Source of the DNA: an uncultured Faecalibacterium sp.
GTDB taxonomy: Bacteria; Bacillota; Clostridia; Oscillospirales; Ruminococcaceae
Direction of reading: 5' to 3'
Assembly: GCA_937915335.1 (NCBI GenBank)
Contig: CALDLZ010000218.1
Coordinates: 1 to 13,575 of the forward strand
DNA: 13,575 nucleotides
Shown: positions 1-6,661 of the stretch, one piece after another
Numbering within the stretch: position 1 is the stretch's first letter
How the letters are laid out: each line of letters starts with the position of its first letter
The notes under the pieces: model-generated
The model's database searches: none
Seen by the model: only the letters and a program-made list of their open reading frames with translations
Told to the model about the DNA's origin: nothing
Program-made: the position numbers and the translations under genes

Positions 1-167
1 CTAGAGCGGCTCTGGTTGTCCTGCACGAATTCCTTATCGATGCCGGCAGCGGCGAACTGATCCTTCTGGTAGGTCTCCATAAAATAACCACGGTCATCGC
101 CGAACACCTGCGGCTCAATGACCACAACACCGGGGATCTCGGTCTCAGTAAAGGTAAACTTACCCAT
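1..167 (-). CDS. rfbC: dTDP-4-dehydrorhamnose 3,5-epimerase, N-terminal part (runs off left edge)
   Basis: Only the first 55 codons are inside the window; the gene continues beyond position 1. The visible peptide begins MGKFTFTETEIPGV and contains the family's N-terminal pattern: a PGVVVIEP strand, then FGDDRGYFMETY, then FVQDNQSRS. These match the RmlC/RfbC cupin epimerase family. The enzyme converts dTDP-4-keto-6-deoxyglucose to the L-lyxo form in cytosolic dTDP-L-rhamnose synthesis for surface polysaccharide. The start is supported by an AGAGG ribosome site ending about 10 bases upstream (178-182 on the plus strand). It lies 82 bases downstream of the carboxypeptidase gene on the same strand. 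No other rhamnose gene is visible, so any rml operon must continue to the left. The assignment is strong from the N-terminal motifs, but the catalytic His/Asp residues are outside the window. Confidence 0.9.
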   Translation of the reverse strand, partial: MGKFTFTETEIPGVVVIEPQVFGDDRGYFMETYQKDQFAAAGIDKEFVQDNQSRS

Positions 168-249
168 ATTTCTTTTTCCTCTCTGTTTTCTTTCAGAAAT
201 TTTGTCGTTTTGTAATATATAGAAAAGTCCTTGCGGGCTTTTGCGCAAT
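168..249 (-). promoter_or_regulatory. Short intergenic region before rfbC: weak terminator-like hairpin and TA-rich stretch
   Basis: Read on the minus strand, the sequence just after the carboxypeptidase stop can form a small hairpin, AAAGCCC-GCAA-GGACTTT with one mismatch, followed by T-rich sequence (about 218-240). This is a weak candidate terminator. It is followed by TATATATTAC (about 212-221), which could be a -10 element for rfbC, but I find no well-spaced -35 box. Both calls are tentative. Confidence 0.3.
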
Positions 250-1566
250 TTAATGCTTTGATTTCTTACGCTTTTTCAGCTTCGTTCTCAAGCGCACCAC
301 TCCGAATGCCGCCAGAGCGGCCAGAATGGTGGCACCGATGGAGACCGCCAGCAGGCCGCCGGCAATTTTCTTTGGCCCCACATCCCGGGAAGCAGGCAGG
401 GTGGCGTTGGCGCTCTTGGCGATCAGATCCTCCAGCCCGGTCACAGTGGCAGGCACCCGGACACTGGTGGATTCCTGCACGTCCTGCCCATTGATGGTAT
501 ACACCGCATACACCGCCGGGTCAACCCCCAAAATATACTGTTCGGGCAGTTCCAGCGTCACTGAGACATTGGCGGCGGTCAGTCCGTCGGCCAGCAGCAG
601 CTTCACCCCCGGGTCAGTGACGGTCACGGTGCCCAGCGCCTTACCGCCGCCCGCCACTTCCAACTGAGCCGTCACGCCCTGGGCAGGCACCTCGGTATAG
701 CCGGTGTAGTGGGCGAACGCATAGTCCAGCAGGGTGCGGACATCATTGTACTTGTCGGTCTTGATCTGGCTCTGCATGGTCACACAGATCAGCCGGACAC
801 CGTTCTGCTCGGCCAGACAGACGTAGCTGTACCGGGCAATGTTGGTGTAGCCGATCTTTGAGCCCAGGATCGACGAAATATAGTACCGGCTGGAGCCCAC
901 CCGCATTTTATCCTGCTGGTGGAAGTACCGGGTCACGGGCTGAACATTGGTCTGGCCCATGGTGTACATCTCATTCCGGGTAAACAGCGTCTCGAAGCCC
1001 GGCTGAGTCAGTGCCCAGCGCAGGATCTGCGCCATATCATAACAGCTGGTGTAGTGGTCCTCATCGCTGATGCCGTGAGGGTTGGCAAAGTGGGTGTGCT
1101 CCAGCCCCAACTCCTTCACCTGTGCGTTCATGGCGGCCACACCGCCCTCGATGGAGCCGCCGCCGAAATATTCCGCCAGCAGATTGGCACCGTCGTTGGC
1201 GCTGGCCATCATGGTGGCGTACAGGGCATCGGTCAGGGGCACTTCCTCCCCCTCCTGCAACGCGATATGGCTGGAATCGGTGCCCGCCAGCGAATAGACA
1301 TCCTCGTGGCTGACCGTCAGTTTGACGTCATCCCACTTGCCCTGTGCCTTCTCGCAGGCAAGGCCCAGCGTCATCACTTTGGTGATGGACGCCGGGTGCA
1401 GCTCCTCGTTCATATTCTGCTGGGCCAGCACCAGGCCGGTGTCCGCATCGATGATGCAGTACGCTTCCGTTGCCGTCAGTGCAGGCCCGGCCGCTGCCGC
1501 CCCCGGCGCAAAGACCGTCAGCAGGCTCAGCAGCACCGCGCAGAGCACGGCGATGTGTTTTCTCAT
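250..1566 (-). CDS. D-alanyl-D-alanine carboxypeptidase (S11 / PBP5-DacA family), altered KTG motif
   Basis: The 438-residue protein has a signal peptide (about 1-26, hydrophobic LCAVLLSLLTVFAPG), a penicillin-binding transpeptidase-like domain, a beta-rich C-terminal domain (about 285-375), a single C-terminal membrane helix (about 401-424) and a lysine-rich tail. This is the usual layout of enzymes that trim the terminal D-Ala from peptidoglycan stem peptides outside the membrane. The catalytic SxxK is S60-I-T-K63 and the SxN motif is S122-A-N124. The third motif, normally KTG, reads K237-I-G239 here (codons 850-858), which is unusual. Length and order fit DacA/DacF-type proteins; I give no symbol because several paralogues exist in this group. 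The start is set by AGAGG about 10 bases upstream. It lies 71 bases downstream of dpaB and has its own promoter candidate, so it may be transcribed separately or by readthrough. Confidence 0.9.
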   Translation of the reverse strand: MRKHIAVLCAVLLSLLTVFAPGAAAAGPALTATEAYCIIDADTGLVLAQQNMNEELHPASITKVMTLGLACEKAQGKWDDVKLTVSHEDVYSLAGTDSSHIALQEGEEVPLTDALYATMMASANDGANLLAEYFGGGSIEGGVAAMNAQVKELGLEHTHFANPHGISDEDHYTSCYDMAQILRWALTQPGFETLFTRNEMYTMGQTNVQPVTRYFHQQDKMRVGSSRYYISSILGSKIGYTNIARYSYVCLAEQNGVRLICVTMQSQIKTDKYNDVRTLLDYAFAHYTGYTEVPAQGVTAQLEVAGGGKALGTVTVTDPGVKLLLADGLTAANVSVTLELPEQYILGVDPAVYAVYTINGQDVQESTSVRVPATVTGLEDLIAKSANATLPASRDVGPKKIAGGLLAVSIGATILAALAAFGVVRLRTKLKKRKKSKH

Positions 1567-1598
1567 TCCATTTCCTCTATCTCAAGATATTATGATAT

Positions 1599-1627
1599 AG
1601 TATACCACATTTTCCCCGCTCTGAAAA
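1599..1627 (-). promoter_or_regulatory. Sigma-A-like promoter for the carboxypeptidase gene
   Basis: On the minus strand, TTTTCA (1622-1627) and TATACT (1599-1604) are separated by exactly 17 bases. They place a start near 1592, about 25 bases before the ATG and just upstream of the AGAGG site. The -35 box matches 4 of 6 consensus bases and the -10 box 5 of 6. This suggests the gene need not depend on dpaAB transcription. Confidence 0.55.
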
Positions 1628-1637
1628 GAGAAACCCC

Positions 1638-2228
1638 TCAGTTCCGCGTTTGAAGCACCGGCTGCAGTTGCCGCCCCTGCAAGGCCGCCTCCAACGCGGC
1701 TGGCAGCAGGGTGAAATCCGCCTTCAGGCTCTGTGGTTTCCGCGCTGCATCGTCCTGTCCGTAGGGCACAAAATAATAATGCTTGCGTTGCATCAGCCGG
1801 GCAATGTTCTCCCCGGATGCCCCCAGCCCGTCGTTGGTGGAGATGGCCAGCACCAACGGACAGCCCACTCTTAGCAGGCTCTTTGCTGCCAGCGTCACCG
1901 GCGTGTCGGAAAGGCCCGCCGCCAGCCGGGCCAGCGTGGTGCCGGTGCAGGGAGCCACCACCAGTGCCCGGGCCAGCTGCCGGGGCCCCAGCGGCTCCAC
2001 ATCCTGCAAGGTGTCCAGCACCCTGTGGCCGGTCAGGGTCTCGAGCCGATTTTTCCATGCATCGGCCTGGCCAAAGCGGGTATTCAGACTGGCTGCCGCA
2101 TAACTCATCACGGGCAGCAGCTCCCAGCCCTGCCGCACCAGCTGTTCCGCCTGGGCCACCGCCGTGCCCAGGGTGCAGAAGCTCCCGCAGACAGCAAAGG
2201 CGACTGTCCCGTGCATTTGCGTTTTCAT
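1638..2228 (-). CDS. dpaB: Dipicolinate synthase subunit B (flavoprotein-like)
   Basis: The 196-residue protein matches SpoVFB/DpaB, which is about 200 residues in Bacillus. Recognisable segments are the N-terminal AFAVCGSFCTLGTA, APCTGTTLARLAAGLSDTPVT (about 92-112), LAISTNDGLGASGENI (about 127-142) and YYFVPYGQDD followed by KP-SLKADF (about 151-172). With DpaA it makes dipicolinic acid from the lysine-pathway dihydrodipicolinate-level intermediate in the mother cell. Dipicolinic acid fills the spore core and supports heat resistance. The ATG overlaps the dpaA stop as ATGA, so the two are translationally coupled. A CCCTCC complement upstream, inside dpaA, supplies the ribosome site. The sequence looks intact, with no frameshift. 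Confidence 0.92.
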   Translation of the reverse strand: MKTQMHGTVAFAVCGSFCTLGTAVAQAEQLVRQGWELLPVMSYAAASLNTRFGQADAWKNRLETLTGHRVLDTLQDVEPLGPRQLARALVVAPCTGTTLARLAAGLSDTPVTLAAKSLLRVGCPLVLAISTNDGLGASGENIARLMQRKHYYFVPYGQDDAARKPQSLKADFTLLPAALEAALQGRQLQPVLQTRN

Positions 2229-3019
2229 GTGTTTCCCTCCCTTTCTGCCAGAATGCCGCAGACTGTCCGGGCCACGAACTCCCCCGCCGTTTCAGGCACA
2301 CAGGCGGCGGGCAGGCTCAGGGCATGGACGGCCCGGTGCCCCAGCCGCCGGGCCGCGGCAAAATCAGTGCCGCCCGGTTTTGATGCCAGATCGACGATCA
2401 GACTCCCGGGCCGCAGAGCCGCCAGTACAGGCTCCGTCAAAACCGGTGCGGGCACAGTATTCACCACCGTGTCAAAGGCCGGTGCCTCCTGTTCCAGCCG
2501 GGCCAGCGCCACGGCCCTCAGACAGAGGCTTTCCGCCAGCGCCCACTGGGCCGGACGGCGCGCGGCCACCGTCACCCGCACTCCCAGCGCCGCCAGCCGT
2601 ACCCCAAGGGCCTGCCCCACCGGCCCGAAACCGGTCAGTAGGATGGCACTGTTCCAGAGCGTCCGTGTCCGTTCCGCCATCAGGATGCCAATGCAGCCCT
2701 CGGCTGTCGGGATGGCGTTGCAGAGGGTCAGCTCCTCCCGGGCAAAGTAATCCACCAGCTCCACGCCCGCTTCCGCCGCGATCCGCTTTGCCTGCCCCGA
2801 GAGCATTCCGCCCAGCGCCAGCGCCCCCGGCTTCGCCACCCGCAGCAGCTCCGCCAGCGGGGTGCGGGCTTCATCCATCGGCAGCGGCAGTAAAATATAG
2901 TCAGCCAGCGCGGTCTGCTCCGGCCCGCCCACGGCAAACCCCGCCCGGGCCAGCGCCCTGCCTGCCGCCGCCTGCCGCGCGTCCGATCCGATCACCGCAA
3001 ATCGTTTTTGCTCCTCCAT
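2225..3019 (-). CDS. dpaA: Dipicolinate synthase subunit A
   Basis: The 264-residue protein fits SpoVFA/DpaA, though it is somewhat shorter than the roughly 297 residues of the Bacillus protein. An N-terminal domain carries the family signature VDYFAREELTLCNAIPTAEG (about 89-108). It is followed by a Rossmann domain with LTGFGPVGQAL (128-138, glycines 130, 132 and 135) that would bind NAD(P)H. Near the end are LASKPGG (211-217) and ALSLPAACVPETAGE (233-247), also typical of the family. It supplies the oxidoreductase half of dipicolinate synthesis during sporulation. The start is set by a strong GGGAGGAGG ribosome site about 8 bases upstream. The gene begins a two-gene unit with dpaB (4-base overlap), and a possible sporulation-type promoter lies just upstream. 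Confidence 0.93.
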   Translation of the reverse strand: MEEQKRFAVIGSDARQAAAGRALARAGFAVGGPEQTALADYILLPLPMDEARTPLAELLRVAKPGALALGGMLSGQAKRIAAEAGVELVDYFAREELTLCNAIPTAEGCIGILMAERTRTLWNSAILLTGFGPVGQALGVRLAALGVRVTVAARRPAQWALAESLCLRAVALARLEQEAPAFDTVVNTVPAPVLTEPVLAALRPGSLIVDLASKPGGTDFAAARRLGHRAVHALSLPAACVPETAGEFVARTVCGILAEREGNT

Positions 3020-3047
3020 TCCCGGCCCCTCCTCCCCATGGTCTGCG

Positions 3048-3077
3048 TCATCCTATGCCCGCAGGGTGCCGGGTGTG
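3048..3077 (-). promoter_or_regulatory. Possible sigma-K/sigma-E-type promoter for dpaAB
   Basis: On the minus strand, CATAGGATGA (3048-3057) resembles the CATAnnnTA -10 of sigma-K and loosely that of sigma-E. An AC pair (3073-3074) lies 15 bases upstream, where the short sigma-K -35 is expected. The implied start, near 3041, would give a leader of roughly 20 bases containing the strong ribosome site. No sigma-A promoter is evident here. Short GC-rich sites such as this occur by chance, so the call is weak, although dpaAB is known to be sigma-K controlled in Bacillus. Confidence 0.3.
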
Positions 3078-3113
3078 AAAAAGCCGCCGCTCCCCCTCAG
3101 GAGAGCAGCGGCT
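3078..3113 (-). terminator. Intrinsic terminator after the wzz-like gene
   Basis: Read on the minus strand, AGCCGCTGCTC and GGGAGCGGCGGCT form a GC-rich, slightly imperfect stem around a short loop, followed by TTTTTC. It begins about 27 bases after the stop of the wzz-like gene and ends transcription before dpaA. Confidence 0.8.
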
Positions 3114-3139
3114 CTGTTTCAGATCAGTCTGATGCTTTA

Positions 3140-4624
3140 TTATTCGTACACGACACAACCCAGGATGCTCTTCCCCAGCCGGACGATCTTTTCGTTCTGC
3201 TCCCGCACGGTATTGGTGCGGGTGATGGTGCAGTCGGCAGCCAGCACAATGGCATCGGCAGCCACGACATGGGGCACGGTAGCAGCAGCCTTGAGGATAC
3301 TCTCGGCGGCGGTCACGCTTTGGCCGTGCAGGGCCTCGGTGGCCTGCAGGGCGGCGGCCAGGGCATCCAGCTGGTCAGCGGGCAGGTCGCCGGTGACCAG
3401 AATATTCTTGGCTTCCGGGGCACGGCTGCGGATGGTCTGGGCCATCAGGCAGAGCATCTCGGCATCAGAGCTACCGTCCGGGCGGCCCTCCATCTTGTTC
3501 AGCTTGGCATCCAGCTTGCCGGCCTTCTTGGTGCGGTTGCTGGCCAGAGCGCCCAGCACCGGCAGCCCGGTGGAGCGGTGCAGCTCGCTGGCGGAGTAGA
3601 CCATGCCTGCCATCAGGAACTTGACCACGATCACGCCGCAGGCCAGCACACCGCCCAGCAGGAAGCCGATGAGCAGGTACTTGACAATGGAGGACTTGGA
3701 GCTGGCCGTCAGGGTCGGCTCGCTGGCACTCTCCCACTCATTTTTAACGTTCTCCAGATTATCGTCCAGAGACTGGCGGGCGCTCTGCAGGTCAACCAGC
3801 TGGCTCTGCAGATCCTGAATATTGCTGTTGCTCTCCTGCTGACGGGAGCGCAGATCACTGGAAATGCCCTGGCTGGTGCTGCGGCCGATCACACGGACGC
3901 TGTGGCTCGTCACGGCCTCTGCAATGCTGTCGTGCAGGCTGTTCATGTGGTTCAGCATAGCGTCCAGGATCGCATCGGCAGTTTTCTGGTCTGCCGCATA
4001 GGCCTTCAGGGTCATCACGCCGTTATACTGGCCGGAGGGGTTCTGGGAAGTCTGCACCGAGACAGCACCGGTCAGATACTGTGCCCGCAGACCCACAACC
4101 TGGGCCGTCTGCTCCATGGCGCTGCCATTGGTCAGCTGGCTCACATAAGCGGACAGCACGGCATCGGTATGGTCTGCATCCTGATACACAGAGCCCGGCT
4201 GGATCTTATAACCGGTATCAACATAGACCGAAGCCTCTGCCGTCCAGACGCTGTACGCATCCAGCTTGCCCAGCAGGGAGTTCTCAGCATAGTCCTGGGC
4301 CTGTTCCAGAGCTTCCTGCACGTCAGCCTGAGCATCCTCGTTGCTCTTCACATCCAGCTCATACTGCTGCTCGGCAAACTCGTAATCCTTCTTTTTCTGG
4401 TTGTACTCGGCCAGTGCTTCATTGTAAGCCTGCTGGTCCTCTGCCGTCACATTGCCACCCTTCAGGCCCTTGATCCCGGCAAAGCCGCCGGCGATCACAG
4501 CACAGACCACTGCCGTCAGCAGGATGGGCTTGAGCTTGTGCAACAGGGTCACCATAAGCGCGACGAGGTCGATCTCTTCCTCATCCTGTGCGCCGGTGGG
4601 ATAGGTCATCTGATTTTCGTTCAT
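3140..4624 (-). CDS. Wzz/CpsC-type polysaccharide chain-length protein fused to a degenerate BY-kinase-like domain
   Basis: The 494-residue protein has the polysaccharide co-polymerase layout. A cytoplasmic N-terminus leads to membrane helix 1 (about 32-50), a long extracytoplasmic part with heptad-like stretches (about 61-118 and 256-298), membrane helix 2 (about 313-338) and a cytoplasmic tail to 494. Such proteins set the length of exported capsule or exopolysaccharide. After helix 2, the SASELHRSTGLPVLGAL segment is typical of Wzz proteins joined to tyrosine kinases. The tail then reads ILVTGDLPADQLDALAAAL where a kinase would have its Walker A loop (LPGEGKST-like). The lysine and Ser/Thr are gone, no Walker B or tyrosine cluster is visible, and the tail is short, so it is probably catalytically dead. 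The start is supported by GAGGAG 7-8 bases upstream. The gene appears to be a single transcription unit, bounded by its own promoter and terminator. Confidence 0.82.
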   Translation of the reverse strand: MNENQMTYPTGAQDEEEIDLVALMVTLLHKLKPILLTAVVCAVIAGGFAGIKGLKGGNVTAEDQQAYNEALAEYNQKKKDYEFAEQQYELDVKSNEDAQADVQEALEQAQDYAENSLLGKLDAYSVWTAEASVYVDTGYKIQPGSVYQDADHTDAVLSAYVSQLTNGSAMEQTAQVVGLRAQYLTGAVSVQTSQNPSGQYNGVMTLKAYAADQKTADAILDAMLNHMNSLHDSIAEAVTSHSVRVIGRSTSQGISSDLRSRQQESNSNIQDLQSQLVDLQSARQSLDDNLENVKNEWESASEPTLTASSKSSIVKYLLIGFLLGGVLACGVIVVKFLMAGMVYSASELHRSTGLPVLGALASNRTKKAGKLDAKLNKMEGRPDGSSDAEMLCLMAQTIRSRAPEAKNILVTGDLPADQLDALAAALQATEALHGQSVTAAESILKAAATVPHVVAADAIVLAADCTITRTNTVREQNEKIVRLGKSILGCVVYE

Positions 4625-4703
4625 GCTCTACTCCTCAAATACTGCACTTTTCCCTCCGGCATGGCTTCGGGCGAAGCAAAGCGAAGAGAGGTCATAAGAT
4701 AAC

Positions 4704-4739
4704 ATTATAAATAATATCATTCTTTCTGCCAGAATTCAA
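4704..4739 (-). promoter_or_regulatory. Promoter candidates for the wzz-like gene
   Basis: On the minus strand, TTGAAT (4734-4739) and TATTAT (4711-4716) are 17 bases apart. A second overlapping option uses TATAAT (4704-4709) with CTGGCA 17 bases upstream. Either gives a leader of about 75-85 bases, which includes a small GCTTCG/CGAAGC hairpin near 4670. The site is back-to-back with the asnS promoter. Confidence 0.6.
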
Positions 4740-4761
4740 CCATTTTTCCGCAAAAAGCCGA

Positions 4762-4790
4762 TTGACAAACCGGTGCTGCTGTGCTATTTT
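4762..4790 (+). promoter_or_regulatory. Sigma-A promoter of asnS
   Basis: A perfect TTGACA (4762-4767), a 17-base spacer and TATTTT (4785-4790) predict a transcript start near 4797, directly ahead of the T-box leader. Confidence 0.8.
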
Positions 4791-4796
4791 TAAAAT

Positions 4797-5085
4797 TACC
4801 AAAAGCAAAGATCGGGAAAAGTAACGCACCCCGGACGCCCCAGAGAGCGCGGCAACTGCTGAGAGCCGCACGCGAGCCAGTGCGCGAACGAACACCCGGG
4901 AGCTGCAAGCTGAACACGGCGTTTCGCCGCCAGTAGGTGCGCCGCAAAGCCCAGCGTTAACGGGGCAGCGCTTATTGGAGCGCACAAGCGACCGGACACT
5001 TCCGGTAATTCAGGTGGCACCGCGGACATTACAAGACAGCTTGTTCGCCCTGAAAATTCAGGGCAAAGCTGTCTTTTTATTTTTA
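4797..5085 (+). promoter_or_regulatory. T-box riboswitch leader of asnS
   Basis: The roughly 290-base leader carries the conserved T-box AGGTGGCACCGCGG (5012-5025), which pairs with the acceptor end of uncharged tRNA to form the antiterminator. Other recognisable parts are an AGAGAG element (4842-4847) at the start of Stem I, AGTAGG (4933-4938) in the linker, and a CGTTAACGGG-type Stem III (about 4953-4962). The leader ends in a terminator. Uncharged tRNA-Asn should therefore raise asnS transcription. The Asn specifier is not certain: AAC followed by A occurs at 4913-4915 in the expected 3' side of Stem I, and again at 4891-4893. Confidence 0.92.
5034..5078 (+). terminator. T-box-controlled terminator before asnS
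   Basis: GACAGCTT...GCCCTGAAAATTCAGGGC...AAGCTGTC folds into a long two-part stem and is followed by TTTTTATTTTT (5074-5084). It is mutually exclusive with the antiterminator formed by the T-box sequence just upstream. Confidence 0.9.
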
Positions 5086-5102
5086 CATCGGAGGAAAGAA
5101 AG

Positions 5103-6491
5103 ATGGAACGTACTGAGATCGTTTCGCTGTACAAGAACACCCCCGCCGACGGCACGGTCGTCACCGTGTGCGGCTGGGCAAAGAACATCCGTGATTCCAA
5201 GAACATCGGCTTCATCGCTCTGTCGGACGGCGGCTGCTTCAAGACCCTGCAGGTCGTGCTGGAGGCCGGCAAGCTGGCCAACTACGATGAGGTCATCCAC
5301 ACCGGTCTGTACAGCAGCCTGCGTGTTGTGGGCCGCATCGTCCTGACTCCGCAGGCAAAGCAGCCCTTTGAGCTGAACGCCGACAGCGTGGAGATCCTGG
5401 GCGACTGCCCCGCCGACGAGTACCCCCTGCAGAAGAAGAAGATGAGCATGGAGTATCTGCGCACCATGCCCACCCTGCGTCCCCGCACCAACACCTTCAA
5501 CGCCGCGTTCCGTGTGCGCAGCGTGGCCGCTTACGCCATCCACAAGTTCTTCCAGGAGAACGGCTTCGTCTACGCTCACTCTCCCCTGCTGACCGCTTCT
5601 GACTGCGAGGGCGCGGGTGAGATGTTCCAGGTCACCACCCTCGACCTGCAGAACGTGCCCAAGAACGAGGACGGCACCGTGGATTACAGCAAGGACTTCT
5701 TCGAGAAGCCCGTCAATCTGACCGTTTCCGGCCAGCTGGAGGCCGAGGCCATGGCCATGGCCTTTGGCAAGGTGTACACCTTCGGCCCCACCTTCCGCGC
5801 TGAGAAGAGCTTCACCACCCGCCACGCCGCCGAGTTCTGGATGATCGAGCCCGAGATGGCCTTCTGCGACCTGAACGGCTACATGGACACCGCCGAGGCC
5901 ATGACGAAATTCGTCATCCGCTATGTGCTGGACAACTGCCCCGATGAGATGAAGTTCTTCAATCAGTTCATCGACAAGGGCCTGATCGAGCGTTTGGAGC
6001 TGGTGGCAAACAGCGAGTTTGGCCGTATCACCTACACCGATGCCATCGAGATCCTGAAGAAGAACAACAAGAAGTTCCAGTTCCCCGTGGAGTGGGGCGT
6101 GGACATCCAGACCGAGCACGAGCGCTACCTGACCGAGGTCGTGTTCAAGAAACCCGTGTTCGTCACCGACTACCCGAAGGAGATCAAGAGCTTCTACATG
6201 AAGCTGAACCCCGATGGCAAGACCGTGGCCGCGGCGGATATGCTGGTGCCCGGCATCGGCGAACTGATTGGCGGCAGTCAGCGTGAGGAGAACTATGACA
6301 AGCTGGTGGCCCGTATGGACGAGCTGGGCATGGACAAGACCAACTACGAGTGGTACCTGAACCTGCGCAAGTTCGGCGGCGTGGAGCACGCCGGTTACGG
6401 TCTGGGCTTCGAGCGCATGATCATGTACCTCACGGGCATCCAGAACATCCGTGACGTGCTGCCCTTTCCCCGCACCGCTTACGGTTTCTAA
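5103..6491 (+). CDS. asnS: Asparaginyl-tRNA synthetase
   Basis: The 462-residue class IIb aminoacyl-tRNA synthetase charges tRNA-Asn with asparagine in the cytosol, using ATP. The N-terminal OB-fold anticodon-binding domain covers about 1-105 ([11 protein letters not shown]). The linker signature [26 protein letters not shown] (107-132) and [15 protein letters not shown] (165-179) distinguish AsnRS from AspRS. Motif 2 is [11 protein letters not shown] (231-241) and motif 3 is GYGLGFERM (431-439), and both are intact. Length is normal for the family. The start is set by GGAGG (5090-5094) with an 8-base spacer. Codons are strongly biased to C- or G-ending forms, as expected for a highly expressed gene. 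Expression is controlled by the T-box leader. Having AsnRS means the organism charges Asn directly rather than relying only on tRNA-dependent amidation. Confidence 0.97.
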   Translation: MERTEIVSLYKNTPADGTVVTVCGWAKNIRDSKNIGFIALSDGGCFKTLQVVLEAGKLANYDEVIHTGLYSSLRVVGRIVLTPQAKQPFELNADSVEILGDCPADEYPLQKKKMSMEYLRTMPTLRPRTNTFNAAFRVRSVAAYAIHKFFQENGFVYAHSPLLTASDCEGAGEMFQVTTLDLQNVPKNEDGTVDYSKDFFEKPVNLTVSGQLEAEAMAMAFGKVYTFGPTFRAEKSFTTRHAAEFWMIEPEMAFCDLNGYMDTAEAMTKFVIRYVLDNCPDEMKFFNQFIDKGLIERLELVANSEFGRITYTDAIEILKKNNKKFQFPVEWGVDIQTEHERYLTEVVFKKPVFVTDYPKEIKSFYMKLNPDGKTVAAADMLVPGIGELIGGSQREENYDKLVARMDELGMDKTNYEWYLNLRKFGGVEHAGYGLGFERMIMYLTGIQNIRDVLPFPRTAYGF

Positions 6492-6502
6492 AAAGTAAAG
6501 TT

Positions 6503-6636
6503 CAACCCTCTCAGTCAAAGCCTGTTGGCTTTGCCAGCTCCCCCAAAGGGGGAGCCTATTGCGGCTCTTGGATAAAGGCAGCATAGCCTCTCCCCTCGGG
6601 AGAGGTGGCATTGCGAAGCAATGACGGAGAGGGTTG
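6503..6636 (+). repeat. 134-bp inverted-repeat element with four internal hairpins (MITE/REP-like)
   Basis: The ends are 15-base inverted repeats (6503-6517 and 6622-6636) matching at 14 of 15 positions: CAACCCTCTCAGTCA against CAACCCTCTCCGTCA. Inside are four perfect stems: 6517-6522/6527-6532, 6537-6544/6548-6555, 6587-6594/6598-6605 and 6609-6614/6618-6623. There is no coding sequence. The arrangement resembles dispersed non-coding repeats I recall from Faecalibacterium and relatives, with CTCCCCCAAAGGGGGAG-type arms. It fills most of the asnS-mutY gap and is followed by TTGTTTTTC, so it could also attenuate or end asnS transcription. Copy number cannot be seen from this window. Confidence 0.75.
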
Positions 6637-6661
6637 TTTTTCAACAGAGAGGTAATCTTTT

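Noticed and set aside
3008..4702. A 564-codon open frame on the plus strand across the wzz-like gene
   Set aside because: It is a shadow frame in GC-rich DNA. It crosses the minus-strand terminator and promoter and has no ribosome site, whereas the minus-strand protein has clear membrane helices.
6503..6636. CRISPR array or tRNA gene in the asnS-mutY gap
   Set aside because: The palindromes differ from one another and are not regularly spaced repeats. No cloverleaf with a T-arm consensus is present.
5058..6644. A 528-codon open frame antisense to asnS
   Set aside because: It mirrors the asnS codon bias, has low-complexity His/Gly/Leu-rich composition, no ribosome site and no recognisable domain. 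The sense strand encodes a textbook AsnRS.
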